From assembly GCA_019232795.1 (NCBI GenBank), contig JAFANH010000107.1, positions 47,761-111,760 of the forward strand: a DNA stretch of 64,000 nucleotides, given 5' to 3'. Position numbers and translations under genes: made by a program. Source of the stretch: Burkholderiaceae bacterium (lineage in GTDB: Bacteria > Pseudomonadota > Gammaproteobacteria > Burkholderiales > Burkholderiaceae_D). Positions 11,235 to 20,182 of the stretch are shown here, piece by piece. Each line of letters begins with the position of its first letter. Position 1 is the first letter of the stretch. The notes under the pieces were generated by a model that saw only the letters and a list, made by a program, of their open reading frames with translations, was not told the DNA's origin and did no database searches.

Positions 11235-11614
11235 CCAAGCTGGAATCCGTCCGCATCGACAAATGGCTGTGGGCCGCGCGCTTCTTCAAGACGCGTTCGC
11301 TGGCTACCCATGCAGTCGAGTTGGGGCGCGTGCGTTTGAATGAGGCGCGCGTCAAACCGGCGCGTAGCGTCAGGCCCGGCGATGTGCTTGACATCGACAA
11401 CGGCTCTGTCGAGTGGCAGGTGCAGGTCATCGGTTTGGCCGAGGTGCGCGGCTCGGCGACGGTGGCGCAAACCCTGTATCGCGAAACTGAAGAAAGCATC
11501 GCCAAGCGCCAGGCGCAGGCCGAACAGCACCGTTATTACCAGGAGCCAAGTGCAGCCCTCAAGGGAAGACCTACCAAGCAGGCGCGCCGGCAAATGAATA
11601 AATCGGGGTTTTGA
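11231..11614 (+). CDS. hslR: Hsp15-like S4-domain RNA-binding protein
   Basis: Heat-shock protein 15 homologue, 127 residues. The S4 RNA-binding domain occupies the N-terminal half (VRIDKWLWAARFFKTRSLA, then GRVRLNEARVKPARSVRPGD), and the C-terminus is basic (GRPTKQARRQMNKSGF). In E. coli Hsp15 binds stalled 50S subunits carrying nascent chains. The start is GTG 11231, sharing GTGA with the clsB stop. It ends the nudB–EEP–clsB–hslR run. Confidence 0.9.
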   Translation: MTKLESVRIDKWLWAARFFKTRSLATHAVELGRVRLNEARVKPARSVRPGDVLDIDNGSVEWQVQVIGLAEVRGSATVAQTLYRETEESIAKRQAQAEQHRYYQEPSAALKGRPTKQARRQMNKSGF

Positions 11615-11667
11615 CCCGATCCAAAATCGCCTTCTATTGCTGCGACGCAGCAATAGAGCTTAGGCTC
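11602..11667. other. Cluster of three hairpins after hslR
   Basis: Three inverted repeats occur back to back: ATCGGG/CCCGAT (11602–11607, 11615–11620, overlapping the hslR stop), CTATTGCTGCG/CGCAGCAATAG (11634–11644, 11646–11656; 11-bp perfect arms) and GAGC/GCTC (11656–11667). None has a T-run, so they are not classic terminators; a Rho-independent role is doubtful but they could protect a 3' end. Confidence 0.5.
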
Positions 11668-11693
11668 TAGTGGCACACCTCTAAAGTTCCAAG

Positions 11694-11734
11694 TTGACTT
11701 TCAGCTTTGGGTGCATAATAGTACGAGCGTTCGA
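11694..11734 (+). promoter_or_regulatory. Putative promoter and operator of the TetR gene
   Basis: TTGACT at 11694–11699 and a CATAAT/TAATAG region at 11714–11721 could form a promoter, although the spacing is short for the better -10. An imperfect palindrome ACGAGCGTTCGA (11723–11734) follows directly and is a plausible operator for autoregulation by the TetR protein. Confidence 0.4.
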
Positions 11735-11757
11735 TTAGTCTTCAACAGTTTTTTACG

Positions 11758-12441
11758 ATGGGAATGAAAGTGGCAACCACGACTGCGCCGACCGCCCAGA
11801 AATTCATGCGCAAGGGTGAACTGACGCGCGCCGCGATACTGGATGTGGCGCTCGATCTTTCCTCGCGCGATGGCCTGGAAGGTCTGACCATCGGTTTGTT
11901 GGCCGACAAGATGAACATGAGCAAGTCCGGCGTGTTCGCGCATTTCGGTTCGCGTGAGGATTTGCAGATTGAAGTGGTGAAGCTCTACCACGAGCAATTC
12001 GAACAGGAAGTGTTTTATCCGAGCCTGAAAGAACCACGTGGCTTGCCGCGCCTCGAATCAATGTTCGAACGTTGGGTCAAGCGCGTCACGGTGGAAATCG
12101 CTTCGGGGTGCATCTATATCAGCGGCGCATTCGAATACGACGACCGGCCCGGCGCCGTGCGCGATGAACTGCTGCACATGGTGCAGGCTTGGCAAGGAGC
12201 GCTGTTGCGTTGCGTGCAGCAGGCTGTTGACATGGGTCATTTGCGCGCCGATACCGATCCGCAGCAAATCACCTATGAGATGTATGGCCTGATTCTGGCC
12301 CTGCATCACGACGCGCGTTTCATCAAACGGCCGGGCGCCATAGACCGTGCGCAGATTGGTTTTGAACGCTTGCTCGAGGTGTACAAGAATCCGCAGTCGG
12401 CAAGGCAGGCTGCGGCCCAGAGCGCAAAAAAGTCGGCATAG
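11758..12441 (+). CDS. TetR/AcrR-family transcriptional regulator
   Basis: Repressor-type regulator of 227 residues. The N-terminal helix-turn-helix is clear: TRAAILDVALDLSSRDGLEG, LADKMNMSKSGVFAHFGSRED, with the typical AHF recognition-helix end. The rest is the helical ligand-binding domain, with GCIYISGAFEYDDRPG. It stands directly upstream of acyl-CoA dehydrogenase and beta-oxidation genes in the same direction, so an acyl-CoA-responsive repressor of that block is the simplest reading. The ligand is inferred from context only. Confidence 0.85.
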   Translation: MGMKVATTTAPTAQKFMRKGELTRAAILDVALDLSSRDGLEGLTIGLLADKMNMSKSGVFAHFGSREDLQIEVVKLYHEQFEQEVFYPSLKEPRGLPRLESMFERWVKRVTVEIASGCIYISGAFEYDDRPGAVRDELLHMVQAWQGALLRCVQQAVDMGHLRADTDPQQITYEMYGLILALHHDARFIKRPGAIDRAQIGFERLLEVYKNPQSARQAAAQSAKKSA

Positions 12442-12470
12442 GTCCCTGCTTGCGCTCAAACGTCAATCAA

Positions 12471-12514
12471 AAATCGCTTACAAATCGCTTATCAAATCGC
12501 GGTTATTAAATCGA
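12471..12514 (+). promoter_or_regulatory. Four AAATCGC direct repeats upstream of the acyl-CoA dehydrogenase
   Basis: AAATCGC(A/TTA-like) units start at 12471, 12482, 12494 and 12508 (the last is AAATCGA); the first two share AAATCGCTTA. Spacings of 11, 12 and 14 bases place them on nearly the same helix face, 23 bases before the dehydrogenase start. They probably bind a regulator. Confidence 0.5.
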
Positions 12515-12536
12515 GTTTACAAAACGGGAGAAAGTC

Positions 12537-14327
12537 ATGGGTCAATATAACGCACCACTGCGCGACATGCACTTCGTGCTGCATGAGCTGCTTCAGGTCG
12601 AGTCCGAGCTCAAGCAGCTGCCGGCACATGCCGAGGTCGATGCCGACATCATCAATCAGGTGCTCGAAGAAGGCGGAAAGTTCACGTCCGAGGTGTTATT
12701 CCCGCTGAACCACGTAGGCGACCGCGAAGGCTGCAAGCTCGACAAGACGACCCACGTGGTCACCACGCCGACTGGCTTCAAGGAAGCCTACAAGCAATAT
12801 GTCGAAGCGGGCTGGGCGGCGCTGTCTTGCGATCCCGAGTACGGCGGTCAGGGCCTGCCCCTGGTGTTGAACAATTCGTTCTACGAAATGCTGAACTCCT
12901 CGAACCAGGCCTGGACCATGTATCCGGGTCTGTCGCACGGCGCCTACGAGTGCCTGCACGAGCACGGCACGCCGGAACAGAAGAACCTGTATTTGCCCAA
13001 GCTGGTCAGCGGTGAATGGACCGGCACGATGTGCCTGACCGAACCGCATTGCGGCACCGACCTCGGCATGCTGCGCACCAAGGCCGAGCCGCAGGCTGAC
13101 GGTTCCTACAAAATCACCGGCGGCAAGATTTTCATTTCGGCCGGCGAACACGACATGGCCGAGAACATCGTGCACCTGGTGCTGGCGCGCCTGCCCGATG
13201 CCCCCAATGGCACCAAGGGAATTTCCCTGTTCATCGTGCCGAAATTCCTCCCGAATGCCGACGGCAGTCTCGGCGCGCGCAACGGCGTGACCTGCGGCGC
13301 GATCGAAGAGAAGATGGGCATCCATGGCAATTCCACGGCGCAGATCAACCTCGACGGCGCGCTCGGCTGGATGATAGGCCAGCCGAACAAGGGCTTGAAC
13401 GCCATGTTCGTAATGATGAACGCAGCTCGCCTTGGCGTCGGCATGCAGTCGCTGGGCTTGACCGAAGTCGCATATCAAAACGCTCTGGCCTATGCCAAGG
13501 ACCGTATCCAGTCGCGCAGCCTCACGGGCCCGAAGGCGCCGGACAAGCAAGCCGACCCCATCATCGTCCACCCCGACGTGCGTCGCATGCTGTTGACGGC
13601 GAAAGCCTATGCAGAAGGCGCGCGCGCTTTCTGCTCCTATGTCGCGCTGGCCATCGACAAGGAATTGCACCACCCCGACGAAGAAGTGCGCAAGGATGCC
13701 GCCGATGAAGTGGCGCTGCTGACACCCATCATCAAGGCCTTCATCACCGACAATGCCTGGACCGCCACTTCGGAATCGATGCAGGTGCTGGGCGGCCACG
13801 GCTTCATCGCCGAATGGGGCATGGAGCAATACGTGCGCGATGCGCGCATCAACATGATTTACGAAGGCACCAACACCATCCAGTCGCTCGACCTGCTGGG
13901 CCGCAAGATCTTGAGCGACAACGGCGCCAAGCTGCGCAAGTTCGGCGCCAAGGTGCAGGCCTTTGTTGAGGAAAACGGCACTGACGAAGCCATGAGCGAA
14001 TTCATCACGCCCTTGGCCGACCTGGGCGAGAAAGTCACCAAGCTGACCATGGAAATCGGCATGAAGGCTTTCCAGAACCAGGACGAAGTCGGCGCCGCCG
14101 CCGTGCCGTATCTGCGCGTATGCGGCCACCTGGTCTATTCCTACTTCTTTGCCCGCATGGCAAAGATCGCCCTGGAAAAGCAGAACTCCGGCGACAACTT
14201 CTACACATCCAAGCTGGCCACGGCGCGTTTCTATTTCGCGCGCCTGCAGCCCGAAACTGCCATGCTGATCCGTCAGGCGCGTTCGGGATCGAAGAATCTG
14301 ATGGAACTCGATGCCGAGTTGTTTTAA
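12537..14327 (+). CDS. Acyl-CoA dehydrogenase (long, DmdC/FadE-like class)
   Basis: Flavin-dependent acyl-CoA dehydrogenase of 596 residues catalysing the first step of beta-oxidation. It is longer than the classic ~380-residue enzymes and carries the extra N-terminal helical segment (MGQYNAPLRDMHFVLHELLQ) and C-terminal extension typical of the ~600-residue class that also contains DmdC. The substrate-loop motif CLTEPHCGTDLGM and the C-terminal MQVLGGHGFIAEWGMEQYVRD, IYEGTN are intact. Start ATG 12537 follows GGGAGAAAG. The clustered genes encode the next three steps, so it probably feeds the FadN/FadA pair; chain-length preference is unknown. Confidence 0.92.
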   Translation: MGQYNAPLRDMHFVLHELLQVESELKQLPAHAEVDADIINQVLEEGGKFTSEVLFPLNHVGDREGCKLDKTTHVVTTPTGFKEAYKQYVEAGWAALSCDPEYGGQGLPLVLNNSFYEMLNSSNQAWTMYPGLSHGAYECLHEHGTPEQKNLYLPKLVSGEWTGTMCLTEPHCGTDLGMLRTKAEPQADGSYKITGGKIFISAGEHDMAENIVHLVLARLPDAPNGTKGISLFIVPKFLPNADGSLGARNGVTCGAIEEKMGIHGNSTAQINLDGALGWMIGQPNKGLNAMFVMMNAARLGVGMQSLGLTEVAYQNALAYAKDRIQSRSLTGPKAPDKQADPIIVHPDVRRMLLTAKAYAEGARAFCSYVALAIDKELHHPDEEVRKDAADEVALLTPIIKAFITDNAWTATSESMQVLGGHGFIAEWGMEQYVRDARINMIYEGTNTIQSLDLLGRKILSDNGAKLRKFGAKVQAFVEENGTDEAMSEFITPLADLGEKVTKLTMEIGMKAFQNQDEVGAAAVPYLRVCGHLVYSYFFARMAKIALEKQNSGDNFYTSKLATARFYFARLQPETAMLIRQARSGSKNLMELDAELF

Positions 14328-14340
14328 GTAAGCGCTGAAG

Positions 14341-14366
14341 CGATTACCGGTGAGTACCGGTAATCG
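14341..14366. repeat. Perfect 11-bp inverted repeat between acyl-CoA dehydrogenase and fadN-like gene
   Basis: CGATTACCGGT (14341–14351) and ACCGGTAATCG (14356–14366) form perfect arms around GAGT. No T-run follows, so it is either an RNA hairpin that separates the expression of the two genes or a palindromic protein-binding site for the gene that starts at 14484. Confidence 0.6.
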
Positions 14367-14483
14367 GTCGGTAACAAAGATATGACAACATGGCTTGGCA
14401 TCCCTGGTTGTACGTCGTTGCACATTGTTACGCTTAGTGGCCGACCGCCCACTTGCAAATTTTAAGTAAAGAGGTTAACTCCC

Positions 14484-16871
14484 ATGTCCAATTTCATCGT
14501 CAAAAAAGTCGCCGTGCTCGGCGCGGGCGTGATGGGTGCGCAGATCGCCGCGCACTGCGTCAATGCCAAGGTCCCCGTGGTGCTGTTCGACCTGCCGGCC
14601 AAGGAAGGTCCGAAGAACGGCATCGTGCAGCGCGCTATCGAAAACCTGAAGAAGCTGAACCCGGCGCCGCTCGGCAACAAGGATGATGCCGCACTGATCG
14701 AAGTCGCGAACTACGAAGACAATCTCGACGTCCTCAAGGGTTGCGACCTGATCATTGAAGCCATCGCCGAACGCATGGACTGGAAGCACGACCTGTATAA
14801 AAAGGTTGCGCCGCACATCGCGCCGAACGCAATCTTCGCTTCCAATACCTCCGGCCTGTCGATCACGGCCCTGTCCGAAGGTTTTGATGCCGAGCTGAAA
14901 GCGCGCTTCTGCGGCGTGCACTTCTTCAACCCGCCGCGCTACATGCACCTGGTCGAACTGATTCCGACCGCGACCACGCGCCCCGAAATTCTCGATCAGC
15001 TCGAAGGTTTCCTGAGCTCTACACTGGGCAAGGGCGTGGTGCGTGCCAAGGATACGCCTAACTTCGTCGCCAACCGCGTCGGCGTGTTCGGCATGTTGGC
15101 CACCATCGCTGAAGCCGAGAAGTTCGGCTTGTCCTGCGACGTGGTCGACGACCTGACCGGCAAGAAGCTGGGCCGCGCCAGCTCGGGCACTTTCCGCACC
15201 GCCGATGTGGTCGGCCTCGATACGCTCGGCCACGTCATCAAGACCATGCAAGACTTCTTGCCGAACGACCCGTTCGCTCCGATCTACAAGACGCCGGAAG
15301 TGCTGGCCAAGCTGGTGGCAGCCGGCGCGCTCGGACAGAAGTCGGGCGCCGGCTTCTACAAGAAAGTCGGCAAGGACATTTTGCGTATCGACGCGGCAAC
15401 CGGCCAATACGTCGCCGGCGGCGCCAAGGCCGAAGACATCGTCGTGCGCATCCTGAAAGAGAAGGATCCGGTCAAGCGCATGAAAGCGCTGCGCGAATCG
15501 ACCAATAACCAGGCGCAATTCCTGTGGGCGATCTTCCGCGATTCCTTCCATTACGTTGCCGTTCATCTCGAGTCGATCGCCGACAATGCGCGCGATGTCG
15601 ACTTTGCGATCCGTTGGGGCTTCGGCTGGAATCTCGGTCCGTTCGAATCCTGGCAAGCCGCCGGTTGGCAGCAGATTGCCACCTGGGTCAAGGAAGACAT
15701 CGATGCCGGTAAAGCACTGTGCAATGCGCCGCTGCCGGCCTGGGTGTTCGATGGCCGCACTGGTGTCCATGCCGCCGACGGTTCCTGGTCGCCGGCCAAG
15801 AAAGCCAACGTCGGCCGCTCCGACTTGGCTGTCTATCAGCGCCAGGCCTTCCGCGCATCGGTATTGGGCGAAGGCTCAGCCGACGGCAGGACTGGCGGTA
15901 CGACCATCCATGAAGACGACTCTGTACGTATCTGGCATCAGGGCGACGAGGTGCTGATCCTGTCGCTCAAGACCAAGATGCACGTGATCGGCCCGGGCGT
16001 GATCGACGGCCTGGCCAAGGCCGTGGCCGAAGCCGAGAAGAATTACAAGGGTCTGGTGATCTGGAACGCCGATGCGGCCGAAGGCGGCGCCTTCTCGGCC
16101 GGCGCCGACCTGCAGTCGATGCTGCCGCTGTTCATGTCGGGTGGCGTCAAGGCGATCGAACCGGAAGTGTCGCGCTTGCAGCAGGCGCACCAGGCGCTCA
16201 AATACGCAAACGTGCCCGTGGTTGCTGCCGTGGCCGGCCTGGCCCTGGGCGGCGGTTGCGAATTGATGATGCACGCGGCCAAGCGTGTGGCGGCGCTCGA
16301 GTCCTACATCGGCCTGGTCGAAGTCGGCGTCGGCCTGGTGCCGGGCGGCGGCGGCTTGAAGGAAGCGGCAGTGCGCGCGGCAGCCGATGCCAAGGGCACC
16401 GACATCCTGCAATTCCTTAAGGGCTACTTCACCAATGCGGCGATGGCCAATGTGTCGAAATCGGCGCTCGAAGCGCAGCAGATGGGCTACCTGTCAGCCA
16501 GCGACACCATCGTATTCAATGCCTACGAATTGCTGCACGTGGCCAAGGTCGAAGCGCGCGCTATGTTCGACGCCGGCTATCGCCCGCCGCGCAAGGCCAA
16601 GGTGCCGGTTGCCGGCCGCTACGGCATGGCGACCATCATGTCGCAACTGGTCAACATGCGCGACGGCGGCTTTATTTCGGCACACGACTTCAAACTCGGT
16701 TCCATGATTGCCGAGATCGTCAGCGGCGGCGAAGTCGAAGCCGGCAGCCTGGTCGACGAGCAATGGCTGCTCGACCTTGAGCGCAAGGCCTTCATGGAAC
16801 TGTTGAACCACCCCAAAACCCAGGAACGGATCATGGGCATGATGCAGACCGGCAAGCCGGTACGTAATTGA
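14484..16871 (+). CDS. 3-hydroxyacyl-CoA dehydrogenase/enoyl-CoA hydratase (FadN-type)
   Basis: Bifunctional beta-oxidation enzyme of 795 residues. The NAD-binding 3-hydroxyacyl-CoA dehydrogenase comes first (VAVLGAGVMGAQIAAHCVNA at residues 8–27, then HFFNPPRYMHLVELIPT and KDTPNFVANRVG), and a crotonase-fold hydratase domain is C-terminal (GGAFSAGADLQSM, ALGGGCELMMHA). This domain order is that of Bacillus FadN, opposite to E. coli FadB and FadJ. It is followed after 27 bases by fadA, with which it should form a functional pair. Confidence 0.93.
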   Translation: MSNFIVKKVAVLGAGVMGAQIAAHCVNAKVPVVLFDLPAKEGPKNGIVQRAIENLKKLNPAPLGNKDDAALIEVANYEDNLDVLKGCDLIIEAIAERMDWKHDLYKKVAPHIAPNAIFASNTSGLSITALSEGFDAELKARFCGVHFFNPPRYMHLVELIPTATTRPEILDQLEGFLSSTLGKGVVRAKDTPNFVANRVGVFGMLATIAEAEKFGLSCDVVDDLTGKKLGRASSGTFRTADVVGLDTLGHVIKTMQDFLPNDPFAPIYKTPEVLAKLVAAGALGQKSGAGFYKKVGKDILRIDAATGQYVAGGAKAEDIVVRILKEKDPVKRMKALRESTNNQAQFLWAIFRDSFHYVAVHLESIADNARDVDFAIRWGFGWNLGPFESWQAAGWQQIATWVKEDIDAGKALCNAPLPAWVFDGRTGVHAADGSWSPAKKANVGRSDLAVYQRQAFRASVLGEGSADGRTGGTTIHEDDSVRIWHQGDEVLILSLKTKMHVIGPGVIDGLAKAVAEAEKNYKGLVIWNADAAEGGAFSAGADLQSMLPLFMSGGVKAIEPEVSRLQQAHQALKYANVPVVAAVAGLALGGGCELMMHAAKRVAALESYIGLVEVGVGLVPGGGGLKEAAVRAAADAKGTDILQFLKGYFTNAAMANVSKSALEAQQMGYLSASDTIVFNAYELLHVAKVEARAMFDAGYRPPRKAKVPVAGRYGMATIMSQLVNMRDGGFISAHDFKLGSMIAEIVSGGEVEAGSLVDEQWLLDLERKAFMELLNHPKTQERIMGMMQTGKPVRN

Positions 16872-16898
16872 TGTAACTAATGATCCGAGGAGCATGAA

Positions 16899-18095
16899 AT
16901 GACCAAACAACTGCAAGACGCATACATCGTTGCCGCCACCCGCACACCGATCGGCAAGGCACCGCGCGGCATGTTCAAGAACACGCGCCCGGACGATCTG
17001 CTGGCTCACGTGCTGAAATCGGCCTTGGCCCAGGTGCCCAGCCTGGATCCCAAGCTCATCGAAGACGCCATCGTCGGCTGCTCCTTCCCGGAAGCCGAGC
17101 AGGGCATGAACGTGGCGCGCATGTCGGTGCTGCTGGCCGGTCTGCCGCAGTCGGTTGGCGGCGTCACCGTCAACCGCTTCTGCGCGTCCGGTATCACGGC
17201 CGTGGCCATGGCTGCCGACCGCATCCGGGTCGGGCAGGCCGACGTGATGATCGCCGCCGGCACTGAATCGATGTCGATGATCCCCATGGGCGGCCATCAT
17301 CCCTCCATGAACATGGGCATGTTCAAGGACGAGAACATCGGCATGGCCTACGGCATGGGTTTGACGGCGGAAAAAGTGGCGCAGCAATGGAAGGTCTCGC
17401 GCGAGGCGCAAGATCAGTTCGCGCTGGAATCGCACCGCCGCGCCATCGCTGGCCAGCAAGCCGGCGAATTCAAGGATGAAACCACGCCCTTTGAAGTCAT
17501 CGAACGTCAGCCTAACCTGGCCACCGGTCAGATCGACATCGTCAAGCGCACCGTAGCGCAAGACGAGGGCGCACGCGCCGATTCCAACATTGAAGCGCTG
17601 GCCAAGCTGAAGCCGGTGTTCGCCGCCAAGGGCAGCGTCACGGCCGGCAACAGCTCGCAGACCTCGGACGGCGCCGGCGCCTTGATCCTGGTCAGCGAAA
17701 AGATTCTCAAGCAGTTCAACCTGACCCCGTTGGCGCGCTTCGTCTCCTTCGCCGTGCGCGGCGTAGCGCCCGAAATCATGGGTATCGGTCCGAAGGAAGC
17801 GATTCCTGCGGCGCTGAAAGCCGGCGGTCTGACGCAAGATCAGATCGACTGGATCGAATTGAACGAGGCGTTTGCCGCTCAATCGCTGGCCGTGATCCAG
17901 GACTTGGGTCTGGACCCGGCCAAGGTGAACCCGATCGGCGGCGCCATCGCGCTGGGTCACCCGCTTGGCGCGACCGGTGCAATCCGTTCGGCTACGGTGG
18001 TGCACGCGCTGCGCCGCCGCAACCTCAAGTACGGCATGGTCACCATGTGCGTCGGCACAGGCATGGGTGCGGCTGGTATTTTTGAGCGTATGTAA
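16899..18095 (+). CDS. fadA: Acetyl-CoA acyltransferase (thiolase)
   Basis: 3-ketoacyl-CoA thiolase of 398 residues that ends the beta-oxidation cycle by releasing acetyl-CoA. The nucleophilic Cys is in VNRFCASGITAV, and the C-terminal catalytic residues are in GGAIALGHPLGATGA (His) and TMCVGTGMGAAGIFE (Cys). A good AGGAG ribosome-binding site precedes ATG 16899. It is followed by a strong terminator, so the downstream crotonase gene is probably transcribed separately or by partial read-through. Confidence 0.95.
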   Translation: MTKQLQDAYIVAATRTPIGKAPRGMFKNTRPDDLLAHVLKSALAQVPSLDPKLIEDAIVGCSFPEAEQGMNVARMSVLLAGLPQSVGGVTVNRFCASGITAVAMAADRIRVGQADVMIAAGTESMSMIPMGGHHPSMNMGMFKDENIGMAYGMGLTAEKVAQQWKVSREAQDQFALESHRRAIAGQQAGEFKDETTPFEVIERQPNLATGQIDIVKRTVAQDEGARADSNIEALAKLKPVFAAKGSVTAGNSSQTSDGAGALILVSEKILKQFNLTPLARFVSFAVRGVAPEIMGIGPKEAIPAALKAGGLTQDQIDWIELNEAFAAQSLAVIQDLGLDPAKVNPIGGAIALGHPLGATGAIRSATVVHALRRRNLKYGMVTMCVGTGMGAAGIFERM

Positions 18096-18112
18096 GACAA
18101 TGTAAAACCAAG

Positions 18113-18148
18113 AAAAAGCCGTACGGTGCAACGCTGTACGGCTTTTTT
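18113..18148 (+). terminator. Intrinsic terminator after fadA
   Basis: Perfect 12-bp stem AAAAAGCCGTAC (18113–18124) / GTACGGCTTTTT (18136–18147) with an 11-base loop and a T-run. It ends the acyl-CoA dehydrogenase–fadN–fadA transcript. Confidence 0.9.
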
Positions 18149-18189
18149 ATTCGACGCAATTTGTACAAAGAGAGAACGCAGGAGATCAC

Positions 18190-18954
18190 ATGGACATTTC
18201 CACCAGCAAGGCCAACGGCATTTTCACGATCGAGTTCAACCGTCCCGACAAGAAGAACGCGATTACTGCGGTCATGTACCAGACCATGGCCGACGCCTTG
18301 AAGCAAGCCGATGCCGATGCAGAAGTGCGCGTCATCCTGATGTGCGGCAAGCCCGAAATCTTCACGGCCGGCAATGATCTCGAAGATTTTCTGAAGAATC
18401 CGCCTTCGGGCTTGAATAGTCCGGTGTTTCAGTTCATGACTGCCTTGAGCGGCGTAAGCAAGCCTGTGGTGGCTGCCGTAGCCGGTGCGGCGGTCGGCAT
18501 CGGCACCACGCTGCTGCTGCATTGCGACCTCGTGTACGCCGCCGACAATGCAAAATTCTCCATGCCGTTTACCCAGCTCGGCCTGTGCCCGGAATTCGCA
18601 TCGAGCCTGTTGCTGCCGCAACTCGCCGGTTACCAGCGTGCTGCCGAAAAGCTGTTGCTGGGTGAAGCTTTCCTGGTCGAAGAAGCGCGCGAGATGGGTT
18701 TGGTCAACAAGGTGCTGCCGGTGGCCGAGGTGCTGGCCTATGCGCAGGCGCAGGCCGCCAAGCTGGTGGCCTTGCCGGCGTCGTCCATCCGCGCCAGCAA
18801 GCGCTTGATGAAGGGACGGCAAGCCCAGACAGTACAAGCGGTGATCGGTGAGGAAGGTCAGCAGTTCGCCGAAATGCTGCTGGCGCCGGAAGCCAAGGAA
18901 GCGTTTTCCGCTTTTCTGCAAAAACGCAAACCTGACTTTACGAAGTTTGCCTGA
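18190..18954 (+). CDS. Enoyl-CoA hydratase/isomerase family protein
   Basis: Crotonase-fold protein of 254 residues. The oxyanion-hole segments are IFTAGNDLEDF and AVAGAAVGIGTTLLLHCDLV; FSMPFTQLGLCPEFASS follows as usual. The catalytic Glu pattern is closer to isomerase or PaaG-like members than to classical hydratases, so the exact reaction is uncertain. AGGAG lies before ATG 18190. It sits just after the fadA terminator and ends 15 bases from the convergent cytochrome gene. Confidence 0.86.
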   Translation: MDISTSKANGIFTIEFNRPDKKNAITAVMYQTMADALKQADADAEVRVILMCGKPEIFTAGNDLEDFLKNPPSGLNSPVFQFMTALSGVSKPVVAAVAGAAVGIGTTLLLHCDLVYAADNAKFSMPFTQLGLCPEFASSLLLPQLAGYQRAAEKLLLGEAFLVEEAREMGLVNKVLPVAEVLAYAQAQAAKLVALPASSIRASKRLMKGRQAQTVQAVIGEEGQQFAEMLLAPEAKEAFSAFLQKRKPDFTKFA

Positions 18955-18969
18955 TTTGCCGTAGTCGGG

Positions 18970-20178
18970 TCACGGCGACGACTGCGGCGTATAGCCGTCG
19001 CTCAATGTTCCGAGAAACGCGACGAGATCGTTGATCTCGTCGCTCGACAAAGCCGGCGCCATGCCGGCTTGCCGGTTGAACGGTGGTGTGACGGTGTCGA
19101 CGTTGGCTTGTATGGTCAGCGGCAAGTCGTTGAATTTCAATGCCGTGCCATTGCCGTCTACCGGATACCACAGCGTGGGATCGGTATCGCGCCGCACCAG
19201 AAAAGTCACGGCCTGCGTCAAATCGCCAAACGCACCGTTGTGAAAAAACACCTTGCGCGTGGCGACGTTGCGCAAGGTCGGCACCTTGAACGATCCGCAC
19301 AAGGTTGGGCGCGTACTCAAATCGGTGCGCAAGGGCCCGCATACACCCAGATCGAAATAGCCCACAGCGGCATTGGCCGGAATGGCAGGATTGCGCGGTA
19401 TGCCGAGGTTGCCATACCTGAAATTGGTAAACAGGGGCGCCGCGCCGTTTGCATCGCCCGTACTCGGATGGCAGGCCGCGCAATTGCCTTTGCCGGGATC
19501 ATTGAACAAGGCCAGCCCATGCATTTCGGCATCGCTCAGTGGGACTCTTCCCGCCAGGTACAAGTCATACTTGGAATCGTAAGGGTGGAATTCCTGCGCT
19601 TCTATCTGGTATTGCTGCAGCGCGTACTGCAAGCCGCTGAAAGCAAGCTCGGGGCTGTCGAATACGGCGGCGCCAAATGTTTGCTTGAATTGGTCGGCAT
19701 AATCGGCCCGGCTTAGCCGCCCGACCAGATCGGCGACGCTGGCATTGGCCATTTCGAACGAGGCCAGCAAGGGGCCTTGCGCTTGTTCGGCCAGGCTTGC
19801 AGCCCGGCCGTCGCGGTCGAAGCCGCCGACGGGATTGCCGCCCGCGTCGAATGCGGCCGCTGGCGTGAAACCCGCGTAGCGCAGCGAAGGCGGTGCGCGC
19901 AAGCCATGCTGGTCCAGATTCTGTCCACCGAGTTGCACCGCCAGATTGTTGACTTGCGCGTGCGCATTATTGGGGTTGTGGCAGGTGGAACAGGCCTGCG
20001 CGCCCGATGCGGACAGGCTGCGGTCCTGAAAAATTTGTGCGCCGAGCGCGGCTGCCTGACTCAGGCCATTGCCGGCTGGCGAACCTCCGCATCCGGACAG
20101 AGCCAGCAAGGCGATGGCGGCCGCGCCGCGCCGGCCGAGCCGTCCTGCGCGGTGCAGCGGGCGCTTCAACTGGCGCAT
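18970..20178 (-). CDS. Di-haem cytochrome c peroxidase-like lipoprotein
   Basis: Exported di-haem c-type cytochrome of 402 residues, of the CcpA/MauG superfamily. A lipoprotein signal is visible (AAAIALLALSGC, Cys as lipobox residue), then two haem motifs, CSTCH and CAACH, and conserved FKVPTLRNVATRKVFFHNGAF. The start was set at ATG 20178 (MRQLKRP), four bases after the upstream gene's stop; the longer frame would overlap that gene. It probably moves electrons in the periplasm with the adjacent lipoprotein; peroxidase activity is not proven. Confidence 0.85.
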   Translation of the reverse strand: MRQLKRPLHRAGRLGRRGAAAIALLALSGCGGSPAGNGLSQAAALGAQIFQDRSLSASGAQACSTCHNPNNAHAQVNNLAVQLGGQNLDQHGLRAPPSLRYAGFTPAAAFDAGGNPVGGFDRDGRAASLAEQAQGPLLASFEMANASVADLVGRLSRADYADQFKQTFGAAVFDSPELAFSGLQYALQQYQIEAQEFHPYDSKYDLYLAGRVPLSDAEMHGLALFNDPGKGNCAACHPSTGDANGAAPLFTNFRYGNLGIPRNPAIPANAAVGYFDLGVCGPLRTDLSTRPTLCGSFKVPTLRNVATRKVFFHNGAFGDLTQAVTFLVRRDTDPTLWYPVDGNGTALKFNDLPLTIQANVDTVTPPFNRQAGMAPALSSDEINDLVAFLGTLSDGYTPQSSP

Positions 20179-20182
20179 ACCC

